The notes beneath the pieces are model-generated. The model had not been told where the DNA came from. It searched no databases and was given only the letters and a program-made list of their open reading frames with translations. A program made the translations under genes and the position numbers. Positions 1 to 9,398 of a stretch of 64,000 nucleotides of DNA are shown here, piece after piece. The stretch comes from Roseibium sp. (lineage in GTDB: Bacteria; Pseudomonadota; Alphaproteobacteria; Rhizobiales; Stappiaceae): assembly GCA_017643925.1 (NCBI GenBank), contig JAEPML010000015.1:1-64000 (forward strand), in the 5' to 3' direction. Within the stretch, counting starts at the first letter, position 1; the number at the start of each line of letters is the position of its first letter.

Positions 1-2950
1 CAATTTCAAATTCCAGAGTAGTCTTCCGTTCAACCAAGCTTGCGATGTCGGCTTCTCCTGTCACCGCGGAGAGATCCTTTTGCGCGGAAGTGCGCTGTTC
101 GATCGAACTTTCAAGGCGCTTGTCGACAGACACCAGATCGTCATTGAGCGCCGTCAGCGACGCATCCAACTCAACGAGGGTCTTCCCTTTGAGCTTCTCC
201 CTCGCGGCTTCAATGTCGGGCATCGAAAGCTCCGAGCGAACGGAGTTGCAGAGGTCCAACAAACGCGTTCTTTTATCGATTGCGTCTTGAGCTTCGCCAA
301 TCGCCTTGCGCAGGTCTTGAAGCGTGTCTGTTGGAACGTGAGCCGGGAATATCGCGGCCAAATCCGCAGCTTTCCTGTCAATGTCTTCAAGGTCGGTCGA
401 AGTCTTGTTCAAAGCGTCTTCTGCCGTCTGGATGTCCTTGGACAGCGTGTTGAATTGTTGCTCTGCTTCGCCGGCCGCCTGGGACATTTTCTGAAGGACT
501 CTGAAAATTTCAAGTGGGGGCAAGGAAGCGTCGATAGCCAGAGGCTCTGCAAGGTGTACTACTTCTCGCGCAAATTCCTTCTGGTCTTTCTCCATCGACA
601 CGACTTGGCGCTCAGCACCAACTCGGCGGCCTTCCATTTCTCGAAGCTCACGAAGGGGCTCAAGTGACTGGATCACCACGTCCGCCGTCAGAGCAGATCC
701 GAAAAATTCAGAGATCATCGCGGACCAGGTTTTCTGATGTCCTTCATGACGGTTTTGTAGGTTGCTCATGGCCTGGCGTTGGCGCACGAGCTCGGCTTTC
801 AATCCCTTGCAAACTTCGAATGCTGCCTTGCGCTTTTCGTCACGAGTATGCTCTTCGGCCCGACGTGCACGCGCCTCAACAATCAAGGTGTCGAAGTCCT
901 CGGTCGCAAGTCCCATTGCTTTTTGCAGCTCTGCGATTGCACGCTGGGCGTCCGAGAGCGTCGTCTGGTGTTCTTTCTCAAGGCGTTTGCAATTTGTGTC
1001 TGCCTGGATAGCTGCTTCGAGCTTTCCAACCCACACTGAAAATACCTCTGCGCTGAGCGAGGTGCCTAAGCCGCAGCGGCTGGCGTAGCCGTCCACGGTT
1101 TCGCTGACTTCGGCCAGCTCTTCGTCCAGCTTGGCAAGGTGTTCCTTAGCAGAGGACAGCTTGGTTTCAACTTCACTTTGCCTTTGCTCTTCGGCTCGTA
1201 GCCGGCCGAGTTCGGTCGTATGATCCAGTCGTGTTTCCGATAGTTGGTCGACCTTCTGCATGGCTGTTTCGAAGGTGATAGCAGACGTGAGGTCAAGAGT
1301 AGATTTATGGGCGGACCACAGCTGATTGCGTTCCTCCTTTGCGGTTTGCGCTGTGGCGTCATCTACAACGCCTGCACCTGACTTGAGAGCGGAAACACGG
1401 TGTTCCAAGGCTCTTAGGTCGGCCTTTAGATCTTCGCAGCGGTCGGAGAGGTTGGAGCGTTTATCCTGGAGGGTGCGATACTTCGCCGACAGCTCTTCGG
1501 CTTCATCAGAAGAGATTGCCGCCAGCGGAATCGCATCAAATACCTGCCCGGAAATTGTTAGCGCGGTCAATGTGTCCTCACGGGCAGTCGTTGCAGTGCG
1601 AACAGCCTGGCGGGCCGAGGCGTAACGTGGCGAAAGGCTATCGATTGAATAGCGGGTTAGGATCGGGCTCACGAGGACAGCGGTTGGATTGTCGCTTTGG
1701 AATTCAGCCAAATCCTGTTCCGCGATCCCAACACGCTCCTGTAGATCTTCGATTTCAGTTTCGAGTTTGGTGATGTCGCGGGAGGAGGTTCGGAGATTGT
1801 CCCGGGCTGCTTCCAACTGGCCCATCTGACCGGGCGAAAGCACCAACACCTTCAGGTCTATTGTTTCGGGTGCATCTAAGTTCGTTGCTGCCCGGCTCAT
1901 GTCTTGCTGAATTTCAGCCAGAGTTCTGCGGCGCTTGTCGAGATCGATGTCTGCTGTCGCAAACCGGCTGCGAAGTTCATCAAGCCTCTCCAGATCATCC
2001 ATGAGCGACAGGTGTTCTGGTTGGCGTTCCAATTGAACCAGCTGATCGCGTAACTGGGTGATCTCCTGGCCAATCCGGTCTTTGTCTGCGATGTGCCTGT
2101 TTTGCTCCGTCAGAAGCGTCACCAGTTCCTCTGGATTGACGTCCAAGAGTTTCGGAAAGTCAGCGAAATCTGTCAGCTCCGCCTCGAGAGTGTCGATCTC
2201 GGCGAGCTTCGGCAATGCTGCTTTCAAGGCGTCTACATCTGCCTTTGAAGTCAGCAAGGTTGTTCGTTCCTCGCGCGCGCTTGCCTCTTCGAATTGCGCA
2301 ACTTGCAAGGCCTGTTTCAGTTTCTTGTAGGCACTGACTGGAACGTCCGTTTCCCTGATTTCTCGCTCGACATCTGCGAGCTCTCGCTTCAGCTGTGCCA
2401 TCTCGGTCGAAGCGGCTCTTTTGCGGTAGATCCCGTCGGCCTTGGCTCGGAACTGGTCAAGGACGGCTGTGAGATCGCTGACACCGGCAGCTGCGGAAAA
2501 CAAAAGCCGGCCGATGTCGCCTTTGCTGTTGACAATCTCTTCGCCGCCCTTTTCGATCGTTACGTCATCAAGACAGAGCAGGTGCCGGTAGTCTGTTTCT
2601 GACAGACCTCCCAAGTGAGCAGCCAGTGTTACTTCCGGCAAGGGCGTGTCATTGGCATCGCGGAGCGACGGATCTCGGGTGGACAATCTGGAGAGCTGGA
2701 GCTGATTGCCGTCGACATCCAAGACGCCCGACACACGCAGATTTTTGCGTTGATGCAGGAAGTCGTACCGGTCCTTGTGGGGGAATCCGTAGAGCAGGCG
2801 CAGGAAAGCTTCCATCGTGGTTGTTTTGCCGGCCTCATTCGGTCCGTAGATCACATGGAAATCAGATCGACCAGATTTCGCTCCGAAGTCGCAAGACTTG
2901 CCGGTAAAGTGACCGAAAAGATCGAGATTGAGCTTCTGAAGGCGCATCAT
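1..2950 (-). CDS. YhaN-like (SbcC/Rad50-type) AAA ATPase, 3' end outside window
   Basis: This is an open frame of about 983 codons that reads off the left edge. It starts MMRLQKLNLDLFGHF and carries a Walker A motif GPNEAGKTT at residues 36-44, the form typical of the YhaN/RecF/Rad50 ATPases. The rest that is visible is long charged helical sequence rich in E, K, R, Q and L, as expected for an SMC-like coiled-coil arm. The C-terminal Walker B/signature half lies beyond position 1. The start ATG overlaps the stop of the upstream nuclease gene (ATGA at 2947-2950), so the two are translationally coupled. Family knowledge: such ATPases pair with a Mre11/SbcD-like nuclease and act on DNA ends. Its part in a defence island here is inference from neighbours. 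Confidence 0.85.
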   Translation of the reverse strand, partial: MMRLQKLNLDLFGHFTGKSCDFGAKSGRSDFHVIYGPNEAGKTTTMEAFLRLLYGFPHKDRYDFLHQRKNLRVSGVLDVDGNQLQLSRLSTRDPSLRDANDTPLPEVTLAAHLGGLSETDYRHLLCLDDVTIEKGGEEIVNSKGDIGRLLFSAAAGVSDLTAVLDQFRAKADGIYRKRAASTEMAQLKRELADVEREIRETDVPVSAYKKLKQALQVAQFEEASAREERTTLLTSKADVDALKAALPKLAEIDTLEAELTDFADFPKLLDVNPEELVTLLTEQNRHIADKDRIGQEITQLRDQLVQLERQPEHLSLMDDLERLDELRSRFATADIDLDKRRRTLAEIQQDMSRAATNLDAPETIDLKVLVLSPGQMGQLEAARDNLRTSSRDITKLETEIEDLQERVGIAEQDLAEFQSDNPTAVLVSPILTRYSIDSLSPRYASARQAVRTATTAREDTLTALTISGQVFDAIPLAAISSDEAEELSAKYRTLQDKRSNLSDRCEDLKADLRALEHRVSALKSGAGVVDDATAQTAKEERNQLWSAHKSTLDLTSAITFETAMQKVDQLSETRLDHTTELGRLRAEEQRQSEVETKLSSAKEHLAKLDEELAEVSETVDGYASRCGLGTSLSAEVFSVWVGKLEAAIQADTNCKRLEKEHQTTLSDAQRAIAELQKAMGLATEDFDTLIVEARARRAEEHTRDEKRKAAFEVCKGLKAELVRQRQAMSNLQNRHEGHQKTWSAMISEFFGSALTADVVIQSLEPLRELREMEGRRVGAERQVVSMEKDQKEFAREVVHLAEPLAIDASLPPLEIFRVLQKMSQAAGEAEQQFNTLSKDIQTAEDALNKTSTDLEDIDRKAADLAAIFPAHVPTDTLQDLRKAIGEAQDAIDKRTRLLDLCNSVRSELSMPDIEAAREKLKGKTLVELDASLTALNDDLVSVDKRLESSIEQRTSAQKDLSAVTGEADIASLVERKTTLEFEI

Positions 2951-4185
2951 TCGCTTGCCCCCTTCATGGCAGCGAGAATGCTTTCAGCACCGACTTCAGA
3001 CAGTGAGCGCACGAGCTGTTCGACAGCCTTTTCATCAGGCAATAGCCGAGCTCTCCGGGCAGTTGGAATCTCGTTGGCGAGATTTTCCAATAAGTCGCGC
3101 ATAGTTGCGACGATGGCAGGCTCTTCACGGATCTCTGCCATCAGTGTTTCAAGCTCACCGACGGCGGATCTGTTGTCGGTGCTATCTGCTTCCCCGGAAA
3201 AGTCGAATTTGATCTTTTCGATCCAAAGCCGATCGGTGCTGCGAGCAATTTCTGAGATCACCTCTATCCAGGCATCTTGGTCACGCAACACCTGCCATTT
3301 GAGGTCAGTTCGTCCTGCAACTGTGAGTCGGACAAGTCCGACATCTGCTGCAAGGTCTTCAGCTGCCTCTTGCAACTGCCGGCGAACATGACTGCGAACT
3401 TCGTCATCCGTTCTGCAATCGCCAATGTCGATCTCGAGCCCCAAAAAATCAGCAACTGATGTCGGGACCTCGGAGATCGAAATGGTCTTATCTTCGATCG
3501 TTAGCAAAGTGGCGGATTTAGGTCCGGCTTCACCGATGTCACGTCCTTGAGGAATGCCCGGCATGACAATCCAGGGAGCATCGGAGTGGACTTGGCGCTT
3601 ATGCACATGGCCAAGCGCCCAGTAATCAAACCCCATAGAAGACATCTCTGCAACGGAACAGGGGGCATAGCTATCGTGCCCATGACTACCGGCAAGGGAT
3701 GTATGGAGCATGGCGATGTTGATCGAGTCAGGTTCCGGCGAACCGAACTTCGGCAACAGGCTATCCGGTGCTTGGCGACCACTGAAACTCACGCCATGGA
3801 CCCAGATATTCGTCGCTCCCAATTGATGTCGGCCGCCGCGACCGTCGAAGACATGCACATTGTCGGGGAGACTGACTTCGCCAGTCAGCGGGTTTTCTGC
3901 GTCGTGGTTACCCTTGATATAGAAGACAGCAATATCGGCTTGCTTCAGTCGATCCAACTGGCCGGTTAAGAATGCAGCTGTCTTCGCGCTTCGCTCAACT
4001 CCGTCAAAGAGATCACCTGCTATCAGGATCGCTGAGATACCTTCCGCCAACCCAAAGTCGATGAGCCGAGAAAATGCTGTCCTGGTGGCTGTTTGAACAA
4101 TGTTTTTTAGATTCTCATCTCGTAACGCGAGCGACTTAAGTGGCGAATCAAGATGAACATCAGCTGTATGTAAGATCTTGATCAA
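2947..4185 (-). CDS. YhaO-like metallophosphoesterase (SbcD/Mre11-type DNA exonuclease)
   Basis: The 412-aa protein has the calcineurin-like nuclease motifs in order: DVH (D9, H11), GDLFD (about 57-61), GNHD (92-95), a metal-binding H161 (MLHTS) and GHVH (192-195). The C-terminal half is less conserved and helical, likely the partner-binding cap. The frame opens with TTG (TTG ATC AAG), preceded by a weak GGAA. Its stop overlaps the start of the YhaN-like ATPase, giving a two-gene Mre11/Rad50-type pair. The family performs Mn2+-dependent DNA end processing. This pair resembles B. subtilis yhaO-yhaN more than canonical sbcD-sbcC, judging by the ATPase N-terminus and the protein length. Confidence 0.88.
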   Translation of the reverse strand: MIKILHTADVHLDSPLKSLALRDENLKNIVQTATRTAFSRLIDFGLAEGISAILIAGDLFDGVERSAKTAAFLTGQLDRLKQADIAVFYIKGNHDAENPLTGEVSLPDNVHVFDGRGGRHQLGATNIWVHGVSFSGRQAPDSLLPKFGSPEPDSINIAMLHTSLAGSHGHDSYAPCSVAEMSSMGFDYWALGHVHKRQVHSDAPWIVMPGIPQGRDIGEAGPKSATLLTIEDKTISISEVPTSVADFLGLEIDIGDCRTDDEVRSHVRRQLQEAAEDLAADVGLVRLTVAGRTDLKWQVLRDQDAWIEVISEIARSTDRLWIEKIKFDFSGEADSTDNRSAVGELETLMAEIREEPAIVATMRDLLENLANEIPTARRARLLPDEKAVEQLVRSLSEVGAESILAAMKGASE

Positions 4186-4304
4186 ACGCAGTTTCCCATA
4201 ACAAAAACCTCAAAACTCAATCCCTGACACCCAACTACGCACTCGATCTATCAAACTCACTTGCTCTCTGGATCGGAATATCGAATTCCAATTCTACAAC
4301 CAAT

Positions 4305-5474
4305 TCAAACGCTCCCAGACAACGCATTCTGGTATCCCTCTAGTGCCAGTGAGAAGGCTTCTGCGGCTCGCACGCCTGACACTTGATATTCTTCTGTTAC
4401 GCCATTCCTGGACTCGAAAACCAGTCGACCATATTCACAAACAGGAATCTGGTAGTTGTCCTTAAAACGACGATCCGGGCTACCGTCTTTGTTCACCTTT
4501 GCCCAAGTGTGACCGACCACGTCTGAATCCGGCGGCACCCTCTCTTCTTCCACGAAACTTGTTGCCTTCGCTGTAACCTGCAAATCCCGAATGTCTATCA
4601 ACGCAAAAGCCCCGTCAGACCGGGCCATTAAAACCAATCCAGGATAAAGCAGAATGTCTTCACCGTTGACGTTTTCGAACCTCATTGCGTTTCCGTCGAA
4701 TTGGATGAGGTCATTGGAGGCAAAATCAAATGTAACCGGGTATCGATTGATCGTCCGCGTTGCCATTGTTCGCTCGACTACGCGGTTTGCTTCCCTATCG
4801 GACGTGATGTCCCACTTGGCGGAACACAATTTCAACGAACTGAAGGCTCTAACCAGCGCAGCATATGCGCGCTGAGCGGCATCAGTTGTTTCAAAGGAGA
4901 TCCCTATTTTTGTGTTTTCTGACCACTCTTCGAGACGCACAACCTCGGATTTCGTAATCGGAACCTTGTCTTCCAGCTCGGCAATGCGTTTCTTAAAGAA
5001 CCATCTGAACAGGCTCCCCTTCTTCCTATTCAGTTCCTTTTCTTGAGATGCGAACTCCTCTTTGGCGTCTCTGAGATCGCTCTGAACCTGATCTCGCTGG
5101 TTTCGCGCCGTCGCAATCATTTCACGCAGTTCCGTTAGGGAATCGCTCGTCAACACCTCGACTGACGCACTGGCGATTTCACGCATTCCTGTTTCCGGAA
5201 CATAAACCTGAGCATTGTCGGACCGGTTTCGGGGAACAGAAGGTGCTGGTTTATCTTCTTGAGGAATTAGAGAGGGAGCTGCTTCTGAGGGCGCGGATAA
5301 CCTAGTTCGATATGAAATTCCACTCCCAGGAATGCCTACCGTAGCGTGAACACCTCTACCACCAACATTTAACGTGGCTCCCGGAACCCCGATGCTAGTG
5401 CTGATACCGGTTTTACCGACATTGATACGAACACCTGGAAAAAGTTGAAATGATTGCCTAAATCGTAATGCCAT
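4305..5474 (-). CDS. DUF4236 domain protein with coiled-coil middle
   Basis: The 389-aa protein has a DUF4236-type N-terminus (about residues 1-58), recognisable from the Gly-rich pattern FPGVRINVGKTGIS followed by VGIPGSGISYR. A Pro-rich linker follows, then a helical coiled-coil stretch around 110-185 (many E/K/R/Q), then a globular C-terminal domain with PDSDVVGHTWAKVNKDGSPDRRF, reminiscent of a small beta-barrel. A GGGAGG ribosome site precedes the ATG. DUF4236 has no established biochemical role that I know of. The gene lies alone between the zor operon and the YhaNO pair, on the same strand. Confidence 0.75.
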   Translation of the reverse strand: MALRFRQSFQLFPGVRINVGKTGISTSIGVPGATLNVGGRGVHATVGIPGSGISYRTRLSAPSEAAPSLIPQEDKPAPSVPRNRSDNAQVYVPETGMREIASASVEVLTSDSLTELREMIATARNQRDQVQSDLRDAKEEFASQEKELNRKKGSLFRWFFKKRIAELEDKVPITKSEVVRLEEWSENTKIGISFETTDAAQRAYAALVRAFSSLKLCSAKWDITSDREANRVVERTMATRTINRYPVTFDFASNDLIQFDGNAMRFENVNGEDILLYPGLVLMARSDGAFALIDIRDLQVTAKATSFVEEERVPPDSDVVGHTWAKVNKDGSPDRRFKDNYQIPVCEYGRLVFESRNGVTEEYQVSGVRAAEAFSLALEGYQNALSGSV

Positions 5475-5882
5475 AATATGCCTCCCTGCGCCGAAATCAC
5501 CCTGCCTTCAACAGGAAGAAGTTTCAACCAAGAGACGAAACTTAGTTCTCATCGCCATTTGCTCTTGATGATCAAGAACCGATGGATTGAGCCCAGTAAT
5601 CCAAGTTTCCGAATTGACGAAAACGCCCTGATTGAGAGAGGCACTCGTGAAAAAGAATTATCGGAAACAACGCATAGGAAGTAGACCACAGCAATTGACC
5701 CGAAGCTCAGATGCCCCACCACCGGCAGCAAACGGGTGCACGCAATTGATCAGGTTGCTGCTTTATTTGCCTTGGCAATGTCAGCACCATCCGAACGTGT
5801 ACCTACGCTCGAGAGAGCAAGACTAAAGTGCATTTTCACAGAACAGGTTAATTCCTTCATAAGATCTGAATAGCAACTTGTT
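5475..5882. other. Intergenic stretch without a recognisable gene
   Basis: About 400 bases separate the DUF4236 gene from the end of zorD. I see short open frames on both strands but no ribosome site, family match or clear terminator hairpin. It would carry the DUF4236 promoter on the minus strand. Confidence 0.5.
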
Positions 5883-8800
5883 TCAGACAATATGCTTCGG
5901 CCAAAGCGCTAACCTGTGCCGGTCAACTAGAATGACACTGTTCTCCCGAGCTAGCCTCTGCGCTTGTATATCAAATCCCTGTGCATTCGTCAGGACAACA
6001 CACTGGTGCCCTTTACTGATATCGTAGCGGGTCACTGAATGCAGAACCTCCCTGACAGGGTTCTCACCCATCAGCTTGTCGTGGTTGTCCGTATATTTAC
6101 ATTGAACCAGCACAACATCGCCTCGCTCACGGTGAACAAGATGCGTATCCAGACCGCCATCACCCACTCTTGGAGACTCTGCCGCTCGCCAAACACCTTG
6201 ATCATTAGCTATCCGGCCGCTCCACTTCTCGAATTCCTTCCAATCCAGCCGATCGATCTCTTTTAGATCAAATTCGCTTTCCAGCATTCCGGCGATCAGA
6301 CTTTCCTGGTCAGCCTCAGCATTCTCGCAAGGCATCAGAACATCCCGGAAAAGCTTCCTCTTCACGATCATGATGTTGTTCAAAATACAGTCGAATGTTT
6401 TTTCCTGATGCTCAGGATGAACAGCGAGCGGTATGTGAATCGCGCAATTCAACTTCTGGCCGATACGGTAGATCCGGTCATTACACTGTTCCTCGATCGC
6501 CGGGTTCCACCAACGAGAAAGATGAATGATGTGCGTTGCCGCTGTCATTGTAATACCGACACCCGCCGACTTCGGAGACAGGATGCGGATATCGAACTTG
6601 CCGTCTCCCATGGTCGCCTGAAAGTCGTCCACGATCCTTCCCCGGCGGTGCGGTGTTGTCTGACCGTTCAGGATCGGAACATCATCAAGCGCATACCGAT
6701 CACGCAACAACATCCGCAGCAAATGCTGCATCTCGTGCGTTTCCAGGAAAAGCAGGACCTTCTCACCCCGATCCCGGATCTCATCCATAATCTCGACAGC
6801 CTTTTTTATCCTGGCCGAGTTCTCCATCATCGTTTCAAGCGCGTCCGGCTGACTATGAAGGAGCTGAAGGTTTCCGGGATAGAGCGACACGGACCTCAGC
6901 TGATGCAGGGTCTTGAGCGCCCGTCCGTGTACGTGGTTCTTGAGCTTGAAGAAGACCGTGTCATAGGCCATTGCCTGCAACTGCGGCATTTTAGTCGGAT
7001 AAAGACGATAGTTCTTTAACGGCAGGTTTTTGACCGTGTCGCTCTTCATCCTGCGAATGCCCACCGGAGGAGCCCCGGCATCGACATCAGCTGAATAACT
7101 TGCCTCGAATATCTCGTCGTGGAGGCGTCTGTGTTCGTCTTCTCCGGCACCCTCAAAGCGATCCATGAAATCGCGCAGGCTACCGAGGCATCCGGGAGCA
7201 ATCGTGTCCATGATTGCCCAGAGCTCCGCGATCGTGTTCTCAACCGGGGTTCCGGTAAGTCCAATCACGAAGTCAGCCTTCAAGGACTGGGCCGCCCGAT
7301 GCGCCAGTGTGGTTACATTCTTTACGTTCTGGATTTCATCAAACACCACGGTGGCAAAATCCACCTTCGCGAACTCAACCTGGTTCTGCGCAAGCGTTTG
7401 ATAGGTTGTCAGAACCCAGCAGAGCCTGTCGTCGTCATGGTGACCGTCAAGACCGAGATCCAGATAGGTCGTTCCGTCCCCGGCTTCGCGCTTCAGGTTT
7501 TGCAAACCCGACCCGTAAGCATCAATCCGGCTTCCGAGAGCAAACATGCCTTTCAGGTGCTTCTCGACTTCCGAACCCCAGTTCTTCAGGAGTGTCGTCG
7601 GAGCCACGACCAGGATCGGCTTTTTCTCAGCGCCGGAACGGGCCTTTTTCAGATTGTCCTGAAGCCAGGCCATAAAGGCGATGGTCTGAAGTGTTTTGCC
7701 GAGGCCCTGATCATCCGCGTTCAAAACGCCGGGAAGCCCGGAGCGGTAAGCGTCAATCTGCCAGGAGAAGGAAACCTCCTGGTGATCCATCAGATCCGTC
7801 TTGACGCTGGACGGGAGGGAGCCTCCAATGTAATCCGGCCGGGCGGTCAGCTCCCGACGGAACTTCAGTTCATCGAAATTATCCTTGATAAGGAGCACCT
7901 GATGCCCGGAAGAACCTTCCGGCCCCGAAACCGGGCCCCGGCCATCACCCTGCGAACCGTCTTCGCCCTCTGGCTCATCATCTCCTTCACCCGGCTTTGG
8001 CCCGGGCTTCACCATCCCCATCAGCTGACTGAGGACATCTTTGACGTTTGCAGTTGCCGGGATCAATTGCCCGTTGTGTTGAACGGTTTTCTTTCCCTCG
8101 GCTATCGCCTGATCGATTTTGCGTTCAAGCTCGTCAATCTCATCCGGTGGCAGGGTAATGAACGAGGATCCGAGATAAATCCCAAACTCCTCCGGCTCCC
8201 AGCTGTTCGGCTCCCGCTTCACCCAGGGAACAACAGGAGCCTCCCAGAGTCCCAGCTCGGTCACCCGGTCGGAAAACTCCTTGGTCTCAACAATGATCGA
8301 GGACAGGATTTGCTCAAGCTGTTCTTGCTGCAAATCATCAGAAAGCAGACTGCTCCCCTCCGACAAAAGCCGCTCGCGATAAATCTCGGCTATCGCCTTG
8401 GAGGGATTGGTCGCAAACGCCTCACGAACCGCGGGTTCGGCAGTCTCCAGCTGACGGACATGATCGATCGCCGGAAAGAGCACCTCATCAATCAGAATGT
8501 ACTCACCGCTCTCAAGCAGGTAAGTCCTCTTGGCGGAAGGCGCGGAAAAGACGCCCTTCGAGGGATCGCTTTCGAAGACAAGACGCTCTTCCGGTGTCAG
8601 GAGCCCCTGACGCTCGCTCACCGGAGATTTGCCTTCCTCCGGAACCTTGGCGAACAAGACCGGCTTGATGTGGTAGCCACGCTCGTTCTTGAAGGTCACA
8701 TCAAAGGAGATTGCTCCGGCCGTCTTCACCTTGAACTTTGAAAGCGCCGCATCGAGCTTTACGGAGACCAAATCAGGATCATCGTTGTCCAGATCAAGAG

Positions 8801-9392
8801 GCAGAGCGCTCGAACCATCATCAAGCGGATCCTGTTCATGTTCTTCACGCGTCACCAGACCGAGGATGCTTGCCGCCATTTCCATTTGCCTGGAGACATC
8901 CGCGCCCTTGTCACCTTTATGTCGATCGAGGACCGACAGGATCTCGAAAATAGGATCCGGAATAACAAACTCTTCGCCCTTACACCTCAGGAAGGCACCA
9001 TCTCGGGAGGCGCGAACCTCACGACCGCCTTTCGTCCACTTGGCAATGATCCTCAGATCACCTGACCTGAGGCTTCCGCGTTGTTCCAGATGAAACACCA
9101 GAGAAGGGTTCTGTGGCAGCTCCAGGGCCTTCAGAGCGTTGTTACTGAGCCGGGCGAGGGCCTTGTGATAAAGAATAAGGCTCTTTTCGGTCTCCACCAC
9201 CTGCATGGGCATTTCGTCCGCCAGGCGGGCAATCTCAGCATGCGCGAGCGCGCCTGATGCGCCGGAGCGGGCAGACCAGTCCCGCAGATCGCATTCTTCC
9301 ACCTTCCTGGTGAATGGCAGCAATCCCTTACGGGTCTCCAGGAAGTGAAGAACGACCCTGTTATCCTCTTTTCTGATATCAGTCTGAAACAT
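5883..9392 (-). CDS. zorD: ZorD: SNF2-type helicase fused to Mrr-like nuclease (Zorya type I)
   Basis: The 1169-aa effector has a variable N-terminal half and an acidic/Gly linker around residue 480. The SNF2 helicase core follows: Walker A DDQGLGKT near residue 565, DEIQ box near 684 and helicase-C motifs GVGITMTAATHIIHLSRWW and YRIGQ near 970-1000. The last ~100 residues form an Mrr/PD-(D/E)xK nuclease, with GDGGLDTH and QCKY near residues 1080-1097. Family knowledge: in type I Zorya, ZorD is the helicase-nuclease that degrades invading DNA after ZorAB activation. It is the last gene of the operon, 6 nt after zorC. All helicase and nuclease motifs appear intact. Confidence 0.93.
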   Translation of the reverse strand: MFQTDIRKEDNRVVLHFLETRKGLLPFTRKVEECDLRDWSARSGASGALAHAEIARLADEMPMQVVETEKSLILYHKALARLSNNALKALELPQNPSLVFHLEQRGSLRSGDLRIIAKWTKGGREVRASRDGAFLRCKGEEFVIPDPIFEILSVLDRHKGDKGADVSRQMEMAASILGLVTREEHEQDPLDDGSSALPLDLDNDDPDLVSVKLDAALSKFKVKTAGAISFDVTFKNERGYHIKPVLFAKVPEEGKSPVSERQGLLTPEERLVFESDPSKGVFSAPSAKRTYLLESGEYILIDEVLFPAIDHVRQLETAEPAVREAFATNPSKAIAEIYRERLLSEGSSLLSDDLQQEQLEQILSSIIVETKEFSDRVTELGLWEAPVVPWVKREPNSWEPEEFGIYLGSSFITLPPDEIDELERKIDQAIAEGKKTVQHNGQLIPATANVKDVLSQLMGMVKPGPKPGEGDDEPEGEDGSQGDGRGPVSGPEGSSGHQVLLIKDNFDELKFRRELTARPDYIGGSLPSSVKTDLMDHQEVSFSWQIDAYRSGLPGVLNADDQGLGKTLQTIAFMAWLQDNLKKARSGAEKKPILVVAPTTLLKNWGSEVEKHLKGMFALGSRIDAYGSGLQNLKREAGDGTTYLDLGLDGHHDDDRLCWVLTTYQTLAQNQVEFAKVDFATVVFDEIQNVKNVTTLAHRAAQSLKADFVIGLTGTPVENTIAELWAIMDTIAPGCLGSLRDFMDRFEGAGEDEHRRLHDEIFEASYSADVDAGAPPVGIRRMKSDTVKNLPLKNYRLYPTKMPQLQAMAYDTVFFKLKNHVHGRALKTLHQLRSVSLYPGNLQLLHSQPDALETMMENSARIKKAVEIMDEIRDRGEKVLLFLETHEMQHLLRMLLRDRYALDDVPILNGQTTPHRRGRIVDDFQATMGDGKFDIRILSPKSAGVGITMTAATHIIHLSRWWNPAIEEQCNDRIYRIGQKLNCAIHIPLAVHPEHQEKTFDCILNNIMIVKRKLFRDVLMPCENAEADQESLIAGMLESEFDLKEIDRLDWKEFEKWSGRIANDQGVWRAAESPRVGDGGLDTHLVHRERGDVVLVQCKYTDNHDKLMGENPVREVLHSVTRYDISKGHQCVVLTNAQGFDIQAQRLARENSVILVDRHRLALWPKHIV

Positions 9393-9398
9393 TGATCG

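Noticed and set aside
7119..8741. 540-aa plus-strand open frame
   Set aside because: It lies entirely antisense to zorD, whose helicase motifs are unmistakable; the frame has no family features and mirrors zorD codon structure.
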